64,000 nt of DNA from Corynebacterium kutscheri. Its GTDB lineage: Bacteria; Actinomycetota; Actinomycetes; Mycobacteriales; Mycobacteriaceae. Shown in pieces: positions 17,203-25,057 of the stretch. The stretch is from assembly GCF_000980835.1 (NCBI RefSeq), contig NZ_CP011312.1, positions 930,001 to 994,000 on the forward strand, written 5' to 3'. Within the stretch, counting starts at the first letter, position 1. Every line of letters begins with the position of its first letter. The notes beneath the pieces are model-generated. The model saw nothing but the letters and a program-made list of their open reading frames with translations, was not told where the DNA came from and did not search any database. The position numbers and the translations under genes are program-made.

Positions 17203-19881
17203 TTAATGCGCAGCTTCATCCCAGTTCGTACCCACACCGGTAGAAACTTCCAGCGGAACGCGTAAAGTGATGGCAGAATCCATTTCTTTTTCTACGATCT
17301 CTCGTACACGTTCTAGCTCACCATCAGCAACTTCAACAACTAATTCATCGTGGACTTGTAGCAGAATGCGCGAAGCAAGCTGATTGCGGGTAAATTCTCG
17401 GTCTACTCTAATGGTAGCAACCTTGATAATATCGGCCGCAGTACCTTGGATTGGTGCATTAAGCGCGGCACGTTCGGCATTTTCTCGTACTACACGATTA
17501 TCGCTAGTTAATTCAGCAAGGTACCGACGTCGACCAAAAAGCGTTGCGGTATAGCCGTCTTTGCGAGCCTTTTCAACCACCTCATCAAGGTAGCGCTTCA
17601 CCCCACCGAAGCGCTCAAAATAGGCAGACATAATATTTTTCGCTTCGCCTCCGGAGATATTAAGTTGCTGAGATAAACCGAAGGCAGAAAGCCCATAGGC
17701 TAGACCGTAAGACATGGCCTTTACTTTGCGACGAATATCCGAAGTAACTTCTGAGACCGGTACATTAAAGACCTGAGACCCAACATAATTATGGAGGTCC
17801 TCACCATCATGATAAGCCTTGATAAGCCCTGGATCAGCACTCAAATGTGCCATGACACGCATCTCAATTTGGGAGTAATCTGCGGTAAGCAAAGTGGAAT
17901 AGCCTTCACCAACCATAAAAGCTGACCGAATAGCACGCCCGGTGGGGGTACGAACCGGGATGTTTTGTAAGTTTGGATCAGTTGAAGATAACCGACCGGT
18001 TGAAGCTACCGTTTGGTTAAAAGTGGTATGAATTCGGCCGTCGGTACCGATAGTTTTAATCAGCCCCTCTAGAGTGGTTTTCATTTTTTGGTGTTCGCGA
18101 AAAGCTAGCAAATGATCAAGGAAAGGATGCGGATGATCAACCGCAAGTTGTTCGATTTCTTTTGCTGCAGTGGAGTAACCAGTTTTTGTTTTCTTTGTCT
18201 TGGGTAAGCCAAGAGTTTCAAAAAGTACAACTTGCAATTGCTTTGGACTGGTTAATTTTAGCTCCGGATCATCAGCAAGCGCACGCGCAGCGGATTCCTG
18301 TTCAATTACTTGATGAGTAATAGTTTCTAGGAGTTGATTTAATGCTTCAGCATTAACGTGAATACCGGCTTCTTCCATCCGTGCCAAAATTGGTACCAAT
18401 GGGATTTCTAGATCCTGATACAAATCAAAAAATGATACTTTTTGCAGCTCTGCGGTCAGTGATTTACTCAGCTCCATAACTGCTACTGCTTGCGCGATAA
18501 GCTGGTCAAAATTGGACTCATCCAGAAGACTTAATTGCCCAGTTGCTTCTTCAGTAACTAAATCGCGTTGTAAATGACGTTGATATACATCGCGTAAACC
18601 ATAGGTACGCTGGCTTGGCCGTAATAAATACGCAGCAATGGCGGTGTCATGGGTAATACCATTTAGCTTAAAACCGCGTCCAGACAGCATGTGATAGCAA
18701 GCTTTTGCCTCATGTAAAAACTTTGGCGCAGGACTTTCTAACCAACTAGCTAGTGCTTTTTCATCTTCGGCAGTAATTTCACCAAGATCACAGGCAATGC
18801 CGTGATACTGCGTATCGACGATCGCTAGTGAATAAGCATCGCCAGTTCCAGGAGTCGCACGACCACTAACTACTAACGCTAATGGTTGATCGTGATGCTT
18901 AGCTAAATATTGAGCTAGGCAGACATCACTAATAGTGACCTCAGTGTGCGGTTCATTGTCATTATAAGTATTTGTATCAGCATCATTAGCACGAATTGCT
19001 TGGAGCACCTTATCGCGCAAGGTAGAGCCAAATTCAAGCTCATCAAATTTTTCAGTTACCGCACTTACCTGTGCTGGGCGAGGTTCAAGTTGAACTGGGG
19101 AGTATTCCAATTCAAGATCTTTAATCATCTCGGTCAAAGTACGATTCATCCGTACTTGCTCGATGCGCTCACGTAAATTTTGACCAACCACACCTTTAAT
19201 TTCATCAGCGTGTTCTAATAAATTATTCAAGGAACCATAAGTATTAATCCACTTGGTGGCTGTTTTCTCGCCGACTTTAGGAATCGAGGGTAAATTGTCG
19301 GAAGGATCACCTCGTAGAGCAGCGAAATCAGGGTATTGCACAGGGGTAAGCCCATATTTTGCAAACACTGATTCCGGAGTAAAACGGTTAAGTACGCTGA
19401 CACCTTTTACTGGATATAAAACAGTGGTGGTGTCATTGACTAGCTGGAAAGAATCCCTATCGCCGGTAACAATAAGCGTTTCAAAATTATCCTGTTTCGC
19501 TGCAGTAGCTAGCGTAGCGATAATATCATCCGCTTCATAGTTCTCTTTTTCCAAGGTTACAATGCCCATGGTTTGAAGAACCTCTTTAATCAGTGTTATC
19601 TGTCCCTTAAATCCTGGGGGTGCAGACTCGCGCTGCGCCTTATAGTCCGGGAACATTTCGGTGCGAAAAGTTGTCCGACCAACGTCAAAGGCTACCGCAA
19701 TATGCGTGGGGTCTTCATCGACGATGAGTTTGGAGAGCATAGATAAAAAGCCATATACAGCGTTGGTTGCCTGCCCACCATAAGTAGAAAAATTTTCTAC
19801 TGGAAGGGCATAAAACGCACGAAAAGCCATGGAATGGCCATCGATGAGCATGAGGCGGGGGCGCACATGAGTATCAGTCAC
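17203..19881 (-). CDS. polA: DNA polymerase I
   Basis: 892 aa. An N-terminal 5'-nuclease domain (DGHSMAFRAFYALP start, YEADDIIATLA, TGDRDSFQL) is followed by a degenerate 3'-5' exonuclease-like region without the usual DTET motif (LALVVSG in its place) and a C-terminal polymerase. Polymerase motif A is DYSQIEMRV, motif B KAMSYGLAYG and motif C VHDELV. Loss of proofreading residues is typical of actinobacterial Pol I. It repairs DNA and processes Okazaki fragments. Confidence 0.97.
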   Translation of the reverse strand: MTDTHVRPRLMLIDGHSMAFRAFYALPVENFSTYGGQATNAVYGFLSMLSKLIVDEDPTHIAVAFDVGRTTFRTEMFPDYKAQRESAPPGFKGQITLIKEVLQTMGIVTLEKENYEADDIIATLATAAKQDNFETLIVTGDRDSFQLVNDTTTVLYPVKGVSVLNRFTPESVFAKYGLTPVQYPDFAALRGDPSDNLPSIPKVGEKTATKWINTYGSLNNLLEHADEIKGVVGQNLRERIEQVRMNRTLTEMIKDLELEYSPVQLEPRPAQVSAVTEKFDELEFGSTLRDKVLQAIRANDADTNTYNDNEPHTEVTISDVCLAQYLAKHHDQPLALVVSGRATPGTGDAYSLAIVDTQYHGIACDLGEITAEDEKALASWLESPAPKFLHEAKACYHMLSGRGFKLNGITHDTAIAAYLLRPSQRTYGLRDVYQRHLQRDLVTEEATGQLSLLDESNFDQLIAQAVAVMELSKSLTAELQKVSFFDLYQDLEIPLVPILARMEEAGIHVNAEALNQLLETITHQVIEQESAARALADDPELKLTSPKQLQVVLFETLGLPKTKKTKTGYSTAAKEIEQLAVDHPHPFLDHLLAFREHQKMKTTLEGLIKTIGTDGRIHTTFNQTVASTGRLSSTDPNLQNIPVRTPTGRAIRSAFMVGEGYSTLLTADYSQIEMRVMAHLSADPGLIKAYHDGEDLHNYVGSQVFNVPVSEVTSDIRRKVKAMSYGLAYGLSAFGLSQQLNISGGEAKNIMSAYFERFGGVKRYLDEVVEKARKDGYTATLFGRRRYLAELTSDNRVVRENAERAALNAPIQGTAADIIKVATIRVDREFTRNQLASRILLQVHDELVVEVADGELERVREIVEKEMDSAITLRVPLEVSTGVGTNWDEAAH

Positions 19882-20026
19882 GGTGTTCTAGTCTAGCTAA
19901 TGAGGCAGACATGGCCACTAGCTAACAGTGGTTAAGGATAAACGTAAGCAAATGAGTTACTCATGAGTGCAGGTAGAGAGGTCAATTTTAGATTTTGTCG
20001 TTGGTAGACTACTATTTTCTTCCAGC

Positions 20027-20100
20027 GCCCCTGTAGCCCAATTGGCAGAGGCAACGGATTCAAAACCCGTCCAGTGTGAGTTCGAGTCTCACCAGGGGCA
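20027..20100 (+). tRNA. tRNA with CAA anticodon (Leu), prophage attachment target
   Basis: Acceptor GCCCCTG (20027-20033) pairs with CAGGGGC (20093-20099), with discriminator A at 20100 and no encoded CCA. The D-loop has GG. The anticodon loop TTCAAAA (20059-20065) gives CAA, and the T-arm is GTGAG-TTCGAGT-CTCAC. The variable loop is only five nt (CCAGT), whereas bacterial tRNA-Leu normally has a long variable arm. Position 31-39 is an A-C mismatch. Identity rests on the anticodon only. The 3' half (from 20070) is repeated at 44759 by prophage integration. Confidence 0.85.
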
Positions 20101-20101
20101 C
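20070..20101 (+). repeat. attL core repeat of the prophage
   Basis: 32 nt covering the end of the anticodon arm, variable loop, T-arm and 3' acceptor of the tRNA. The same 32 nt recur at 44759-44790 with one mismatch (G20095 versus A44784). With the integrase gene 40 bases away, this is the left prophage junction; the tRNA stays intact here. Confidence 0.92.
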
Positions 20102-20108
20102 TACATAG

Positions 20109-20142
20109 AAACCCTTCCTGACCAGCACAGGAAGGGTTTTTT
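20109..20142 (+). terminator. Terminator behind the tRNA
   Basis: Stem AACCCTTCCT/AGGAAGGGTT (20110-20119 with 20129-20138) with a T tract to 20142. It lies on the phage side of attL, so the phage supplies a terminator for the tRNA and possibly for the oppositely reading integrase gene. Confidence 0.8.
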
Positions 20143-21257
20143 CATGCCCCAGAATGGCGATCCCACGACAATCCCACGACATTTGCCAGAGATTCTTCCA
20201 ACGCCACACCAATCTGATCCAGATCAGAATCGAGCAAAGCAGCATAAGTATTCAACGTTACCGACGCATCCTTATGCCCCAACTGATACTGCACCACCTT
20301 CACATTCGCACCTGACGAAATCATCAACCCCGCGGCCACATGCCGCAAACTATGAGAGGTGATACGCGATGGAAGCACCGCAGGATTCCCCTTTAAGAGC
20401 CGATCCACAGCACAATCAAACCAAGAACCAGACTGCAGTAGTTTTAGCGGCCCGCCTGCAGACTCAGAGAAAACCCAATCATTGGGTGCCTTACCAACAC
20501 ATAGCTTACGTAGCGACTCCATGACAGATGCAGGCACACTCACAACCCGGTTTTCGCGCCCTTTAAGTTCCCCAACATGCATCGTCCTCCCAGCCCATTT
20601 TATAGCCCGGGTGATGTGAATACGTTCCCCAATGTCAGGAATGTCGGATACTTTCAACCCGGTAGCTTTTCCCCAGCGCAGTCCCACAGTCCCTAGCAGT
20701 AGTACCAATTCCTTATGCTCTGAGCATTCGTTGTGTAGAGCTACAAGCTGTTCCATCGACAGGTATACGTGTTTCGGGGAGGGTTTACGTGGGAGTACGA
20801 CACCTCGTGCGAGGTTTTCTGTGATTGCACCTTCTTCTTTGGCTATGTCTAGGATTCCTGCGAGGACACCGTGTGCGCGTCGGATTGAGACCGCCTGGTC
20901 AGTATGCTCTGAAAGCCAGGTTTGTACCTCAGTGCGTTGGATACTTCCTACTTGGCGTTTTCCCCATTTTGGTTCTACCCAGTTAGTCCAGGAGCTTTTC
21001 ATTACGTGTAGGGATGTTGGGGATAGGTGTGCTTTCGTGGCGAAGAAGGTGTCGTGGTAGTTTTCGATGCGTTTTTTGCTGAGGTTTTGGTTGATCCATT
21101 TGCCGGTGTGGATGTTTATGGTGTTGTCTGCTGCCCATATTTGGGCTTCGGTTTTGGTTTTGAAGCCTTGTTTGGTGCGTGAGCGTCCGTCGGGGGAGCG
21201 GTATTGTACCCGCCATGCGGTGCCTTGTGCGGTGTCGTATTTTTTGATTGATGCCAT
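20142..21257 (-). CDS. int: Tyrosine-type phage integrase
   Basis: 371 aa from ATG 21257. An N-terminal arm-binding/SAM-like region is followed by the catalytic domain, with Arg in TVGLRWGKATGL, the HSLRHVAAG box (H-x-x-R), GHKDAS, and the nucleophile Tyr in TLNTYAALL. An in-frame ATG at 21317 would add 20 residues of poor family character. It points toward attL, the usual arrangement for tRNA-targeted prophages. Intact, unlike most neighbours. Its last codons overlap candidate arm-binding sites at 20161-20181. Confidence 0.95.
   Translation of the reverse strand: MASIKKYDTAQGTAWRVQYRSPDGRSRTKQGFKTKTEAQIWAADNTINIHTGKWINQNLSKKRIENYHDTFFATKAHLSPTSLHVMKSSWTNWVEPKWGKRQVGSIQRTEVQTWLSEHTDQAVSIRRAHGVLAGILDIAKEEGAITENLARGVVLPRKPSPKHVYLSMEQLVALHNECSEHKELVLLLGTVGLRWGKATGLKVSDIPDIGERIHITRAIKWAGRTMHVGELKGRENRVVSVPASVMESLRKLCVGKAPNDWVFSESAGGPLKLLQSGSWFDCAVDRLLKGNPAVLPSRITSHSLRHVAAGLMISSGANVKVVQYQLGHKDASVTLNTYAALLDSDLDQIGVALEESLANVVGLSWDRHSGA
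20161..20181 (+). repeat. Integrase arm-type site candidates near attL
   Basis: TCCCACGACA at 20161-20170 and again at 20172-20181, an 11-nt period. Related copies with the same period and orientation occur beside attR at 44618-44649. The placement on both sides of the cores and helical phasing suit arm-type binding sites; this is inferred. Confidence 0.6.
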
Positions 21258-21357
21258 GTGGTATGCTTTCTTGCGTGAGCCAGGGTTGAGCGTAAGCAAG
21301 AAGACCCCGGGCGGCAATTTTCGGACTTTGGGTCTACACTTTTTTAGTTTGTTAAGT

Positions 21358-21399
21358 GCCTACTGTAAATAGTTTTTTACAGTAGGCGTTTTTGTTTTT
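21358..21399 (+). terminator. Terminator-like hairpin
   Basis: Perfect 11-bp stem GCCTACTGTAA/TTACAGTAGGC (21358-21368 with 21378-21388), then GTTTTTGTTTTT. There is no plus-strand gene to its left; it may separate int from the minus-strand hicB remnant or be left over from deleted genes. Confidence 0.6.
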
Positions 21400-21405
21400 G
21401 TGGGG

Positions 21406-21783
21406 CTATGTGGTGGCTAGTACTTGTGCGCGTTGGAAGCTGACACCGAGTAGGAAGCCGATGTCACGGTAGGGGAGGTTTTGTTCTGCGAGTTCGCGGG
21501 CTGCTTGGCGCATGAGTGTAGTGGCTTTTTCTTGTGCTTGTTTGGCTTGTTGGTTTGCTTCTTGTGCTTGTTGTGCGATTGCTGGCTCGTTTTCTACGAT
21601 GATGCGGATGTTTGCCGTGTCTGGGTTGGGCTCAATGTCTGGGAATAGTTCTAGGCCTTCGCGTGTTCATTCTTCGAGTTGGTCTAGGCGGCGTGTTTGG
21701 TGGTTTAAGCCTGGGATTTCGTCTACGGTGGCGACCCACCAGCCGCTTTCTCAGCTGGCTCGTACGGTGTATGTGTTTGTCAT
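21406..21783 (-). pseudogene. HicB-like antitoxin, two in-frame TGA codons
   Basis: Reading minus from ATG 21783 gives MTNTYTVRAS, a TGA (21751-21753), ESGWWVATVDEIPGL, a second TGA (21667-21669) and then a Gln/Glu/Ala-rich helical region ending in a small helix-turn-helix-like ELAEQNLPYRDIGFLLGVS segment at TAG 21406. The beta-strand pattern YTVRAxW...WWVATVDEIPGL is typical of HicB antitoxins. Both TGA codons fall where Trp (TGG) would fit the family. TGG also occurs intact in the same gene, so I read this as a pseudogene. Confidence 0.6.
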
Positions 21784-21785
21784 GG

Positions 21786-21858
21786 TTAGATTCCTAGGTC
21801 TTTAAGTATTTTCTTTGCGAATTGGTTGGGGAGATGGTGGTGCGCAAATGTTGTTATA
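21786..21858 (-). pseudogene. HicA-like toxin, C-terminal scrap
   Basis: Directly upstream of the hicB-like gene on the minus strand, the frame ending at TAA 21786-21788 reads HHHLPNQFAKKILKDLGI. This resembles the C-terminus of HicA mRNA interferases (xLxKxILKDLGI). Nothing of the catalytic part remains, so a deletion took the 5' end. Too short to be certain. Confidence 0.35.
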
Positions 21859-21909
21859 GCGTAGCTTAAAAGCGCAAACCCTCTAGGTATTTTCCTAGGG
21901 GGCTTGTTT

Positions 21910-21998
21910 TTATACTGTGACTCGCTCACGCATCCCCTGCCATACCTCGATGAGATGTGTGGTCACCCCAAGCTCGTAGGCTATTTGGAGGTGGTGTG
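21910..21998 (-). pseudogene. ImmA/IrrE-like metallopeptidase, C-terminal scrap
   Basis: A short minus-strand frame ending at TAA 21910-21912 reads LQIAYELGVTTHLIEVWQGM, which looks like the C-terminal helices of ImmA/IrrE proteins. These usually follow the repressor gene in actinobacterial prophages. It overlaps the end of the repressor ORF in another frame, as expected after a deletion joining the two. The HExxH part is absent. Confidence 0.35.
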
Positions 21999-22433
21999 GC
22001 GGCGTTTAGCGAGGTCGTCGATGTGGTTTTGCTGTTTTAGTGCTTGTTGTAGTCGGTGGTCGATGTAGTTGCCGAGTTCTTGTCGGCGTAGTGTGATGAG
22101 CTCGTCGAGCGGCATGTCGAGTGCGCTGCCTGTGGTGAGGCCCAGTTTCATGCGTCGCAGCGTTTCATCGGCTAGGTCGTCTTCTGAGACTTCGCGTAGT
22201 GCGCGCATGGGGTCGATTTGTTGCGCCCATTTTTCTTCTAGGTAGCCGGTGTCTACGAGTGCGCCTACTGGGTGGTGGTTGTAGGCGATTGCTATAGCTA
22301 TGACGTTTTCGGCTGTGATGTGGTTTTTTTCTACCTGTCCGGCCAGGGTGCGTTGGGGTATGCCTGCCTTTATGGCGACTGCCCTTACCGACTCATTTTC
22401 AGTTACGTCGCCTATCCAATCGACATGGTTCAT
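21981..22433 (-). CDS. Phage repressor-like XRE-type DNA-binding protein
   Basis: 150 aa. The N-terminal half has a helix-turn-helix layout (ESVRAVAIKAGIPQRTLAGQVEKNHITAENVIAIA), followed by the NHHPVGALVDTGYLE segment common in actinophage immunity repressors and a charged helical tail. It is divergently oriented to the antirepressor at 22626, forming the lysogeny switch. The C-terminal end may be altered by the deletion that removed immA. Intact as an ORF. Confidence 0.65.
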   Translation of the reverse strand: MNHVDWIGDVTENESVRAVAIKAGIPQRTLAGQVEKNHITAENVIAIAIAYNHHPVGALVDTGYLEEKWAQQIDPMRALREVSEDDLADETLRRMKLGLTTGSALDMPLDELITLRRQELGNYIDHRLQQALKQQNHIDDLAKRRHTTSK

Positions 22434-22625
22434 GGTGTCAGATTCTACATAATCTGCATAGTGTTAGCAATTTCCGCTATATGTCTACCTGCTGAAATGG
22501 AGGAGTTTCGCCAAAATCTTGCATAATTCGCTCATTGTGTTCCATAATCGCTTACACACCGCAAAAAGCGCTCACCGAGAGGGTGAAGCTTTTCGATAGG
22601 CCTGTAGTAAGAAAGGAGCAATTCA
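22434..22625. promoter_or_regulatory. Divergent control region of the phage switch
   Basis: A 192-bp intergenic region between repressor (minus) and antirepressor (plus). An AGATT-N6-AATCT inverted repeat lies at 22441-22456, and loosely similar CGCT-containing segments recur around 22531, 22550 and 22568. Operators are expected here but no clear consensus can be fixed by eye. AAGAAAGGAG precedes the antirepressor ATG. Confidence 0.4.
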
Positions 22626-23033
22626 ATGAAGATGGAACTTTTTAGCTTTCACCAACACGAAATTCGTGTGATCGTCGATGAAGAAGGCGAGCCTCGATGG
22701 GTGGCAAAAGATGTAGCTGCAGCCCTCGGATATAAGAATGTCGCTGAAGCTATTAAGCGACACTGCCGTGGGGTCGCGAAACACGACCCCATCCAAGATC
22801 GGCTGGGACGTACACAAAAAGTCCGTGTTATTACGGAGTCTGATCTTTACCGGCTCATCGTTGGTAGTGAATTAGAAACCGCGCAAGAGTTTGAGCGGTT
22901 GGTATTCGAGGAGATCCTCCCTTTGATTCGTAGGCACGGGGCGTACATGACCCTGGAAACAATCGAGAAGACACTGACTAACCCGGATTTCATTATCCAG
23001 CTGGCCACCAGCCTGAAGCAGGAGCAAGAATAA
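22626..23033 (+). pseudogene. Phage antirepressor, Bro-N domain, frameshifted before KilAC
   Basis: 135 codons. The N-terminal Bro-N domain is recognisable (ELFSFHQHEIRVIVDEEGEPRWVAKDVAAALGY, then VITESDLYRLIVGSELETAQEFERLVFEEILPLIRRHGAYM). A TAA at 23031 interrupts it. The expected continuation into a KilAC domain is found in the +1 frame (KVEEDKPKVLFADAVSTSKTTILVGELAKIL, to about 23145), where it is cut off and fused to another gene. Antirepressors of this type modulate the lysogenic switch; this copy would make only Bro-N. Confidence 0.7.
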
Positions 23034-23049
23034 GGCTCTCGCTGCGAAA

Positions 23050-24198
23050 GTGGAAGAAGATAAGCCAAAAGTTCTTTTTGCTGATGCGGTGTCAACCTCA
23101 AAAACCACGATCCTTGTGGGCGAGCTAGCGAAAATTCTCAAAGGCAACATGCAGGAAACCACCTCAACAGTAGCAGAGGAAGGAACCGCAGCACACGCCC
23201 TCGGAGAACACAAAATCCGTAGAGCACTCAACCAACGCTCCCAACGCCCCGTGTCACAATACAACGACGACGACATGGAGGACTACACCAACGACTACGC
23301 AGAATACGTCTTCGAGCGCTGACGACAAGCCCAAAACGAGGACCCATCATCGCTGATCTACCTAGAGCAGCGCCTGGACTTCTCCGACTGGGTTCCCGAT
23401 GGGTTCGGAACCGGAGACTGCCTCATCGCCCACGGCAAAACACTGACGGTCATTGACTTCAAGTACGGCGCTGGTGTCCGTGTCGATGCGTGGGATAACT
23501 CGCAAATGAAGCTCTACGCGCTCGGGGCGATGAAAGCCTTCGACTTCATCTTCGACTCCACCAGCATCGAGATGGTTATTTACCAGCCACGCCGCGAGAA
23601 CATCTCCATGTTCGTCATGTCAGCACCGGACCTGTTGGACTGGGCTGAAACCGTTGTCGAGCCGACGGCGAAGCTCGCCGCTGCTGGCGAGGGTGATTTC
23701 AACGCAGGCGAGTGGTGCCAATTCTGCGAGATCAAGGCAACCTGTAGGAAACGAGCTGAGGAAAACCTAGCGATTGCGAAGTTCGAATTCGCCGATGCTA
23801 CCGAGCTGTCAGATCGTGAGATCGCCGAAGCGTTGTCTATGGCTCCGCAGGTGAAAGCGTGGCTGGCTGATCTAGAGCGGTACACCACGCAGCAGGCCGT
23901 GGAGCAGGGGCGCGTGTGGCCGGGGTTCAAACTGGTTGCCGGTCGAGCGACACGAAAGTACACCGATCCTGATGCGGTTGCTCGTGCTGCTGCTGACGCT
24001 GGGTTCACCGATATTTATGACCGGAAGTTGATCACTTTGACCCGGATGGAAAAGCTCATGGACAAGAAGGCGTTCACGGAGGTTCTCGGTGATCTGGTGC
24101 ATATGCCAGACGGTAAACCGACGCTAGTGCCTGTGGATGATAACCGCCCTGCTATAGCGTCGCATAGCGCCACTGATGATTTCGCTGACGTGGCATAA
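23050..24198 (+). pseudogene. DUF2800 RecB/Cas4-like nuclease, fused to KilAC fragment, one TGA
   Basis: The frame opens in the antirepressor's KilAC segment and passes at about 23146 into a DUF2800 protein (TVAEEGTAAHALGEHKIRRAL), so an internal deletion removed the KilAC end and DUF2800 start. A TGA at 23320-23322 interrupts the frame (VFER-stop-RQAQ). The rest is open to 24198 and has the PD-(D/E)xK-like TVIDFKYG and the cysteine cluster CQFC...C of iron-sulfur RecB-family nucleases. DUF2800 commonly pairs with DUF2815 and a phage family-A polymerase, as here. Confidence 0.7.
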
Positions 24199-24221
24199 CC
24201 CAAGATAAGGAGACGAATTTT

Positions 24222-24342
24222 ATACCTTCGGATCGTATTAAGAAAGCAGCCCTCATGGTTGCTAAAGACCATCTTCGATGAGCTAGTGGATATCCACCGA
24301 CTTATCACTGCGAAGATCAAGCCTTTTATCCCTAATTCCTAG
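24222..24342 (+). pseudogene. Small phage protein with lost start codon and frameshift
   Basis: AAGGAG (24207-24212) is followed nine bases later by ATA where ATG is expected. The frame reads PSDRIKKAALMVAKDHL. After a one-base shift it continues DELVDIHRLITAKIKPFIPNS to TAG at 24340-24342. This suggests a ~40-residue gene inactivated by ATG to ATA and an indel. Function unknown. Confidence 0.4.
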
Positions 24343-24359
24343 AAAGGAAACCCACTATC

Positions 24360-24974
24360 ATGTCCAACGCTAAGTTGCTGTCCGCCCGCCGAGTCCGCAC
24401 TGACAAAGTCCGTTTCTCCTACGTCCACGTCGAAGCACCGAGGGTCAATAAAGAATCCGGAAAAGAGTCCTACGGAATGTCCTTACTGATCCTCAAGGAC
24501 GACACGGAAACCCTGAAGCTGATCGAGCAAGCCATCGAGAATGCGCTACAGGAGGGGATCGGTGAGTTCGGGGGGGGGGAAGATCCCACCCCGCGGCGCC
24601 CTGAAGCTGCCACTTCGCGACGGTGACCTCGAACGCGAAGACCCAGTATACGCGGGTCACTATTTTATCAATGCGAACGCAAACGTTAACCGCAAGCCAC
24701 AATTGCTGAAACTCTCCGGGGGTAAAGCCGTATCAGCGCAAGAAGGAGACGTGTGCTCCGGGGCCTACGGTCTTGTAACGCTCGAGTTCTTCGCCTTCTC
24801 CGCCCAAGGCAACAAGGGGTTGGTGCGGGTCTGGGCAATGTGCTGAAGCTTGAAGACGGTGAGCCGCTGTCCGGTGGTGCTACCGCAGAGGATGACTTCG
24901 GTGACATCGCACCAACAGCCGAGTCCGAGTTCGGTCTTGGTAGCACAGGCGGCTTCGGAGGCTTCCTCGACTAG
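24360..24974 (+). pseudogene. DUF2815 (phage ssDNA-binding-like) protein, two frameshifts
   Basis: Starts MSNAKLLSARRVRTDKVRFSYVHV after AGAAAGGAAA. The frame shifts in a run of ten G at 24570-24579 and again in a four-G run near 24820. Across the three frames the protein can be followed to GGFGGFLD at 24972. DUF2815 proteins resemble single-strand DNA-binding/annealing proteins in phage recombination modules and sit beside DUF2800, as here. Both indels are in G tracts. Confidence 0.7.
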
Positions 24975-25057
24975 TAGGAAATAACAGGTTGTGGCGCCCC
25001 ACCTGACAACAAGAGGGCGCCCTTTTTTTCTTTTACCAACAAACTTCATAAGAAACC

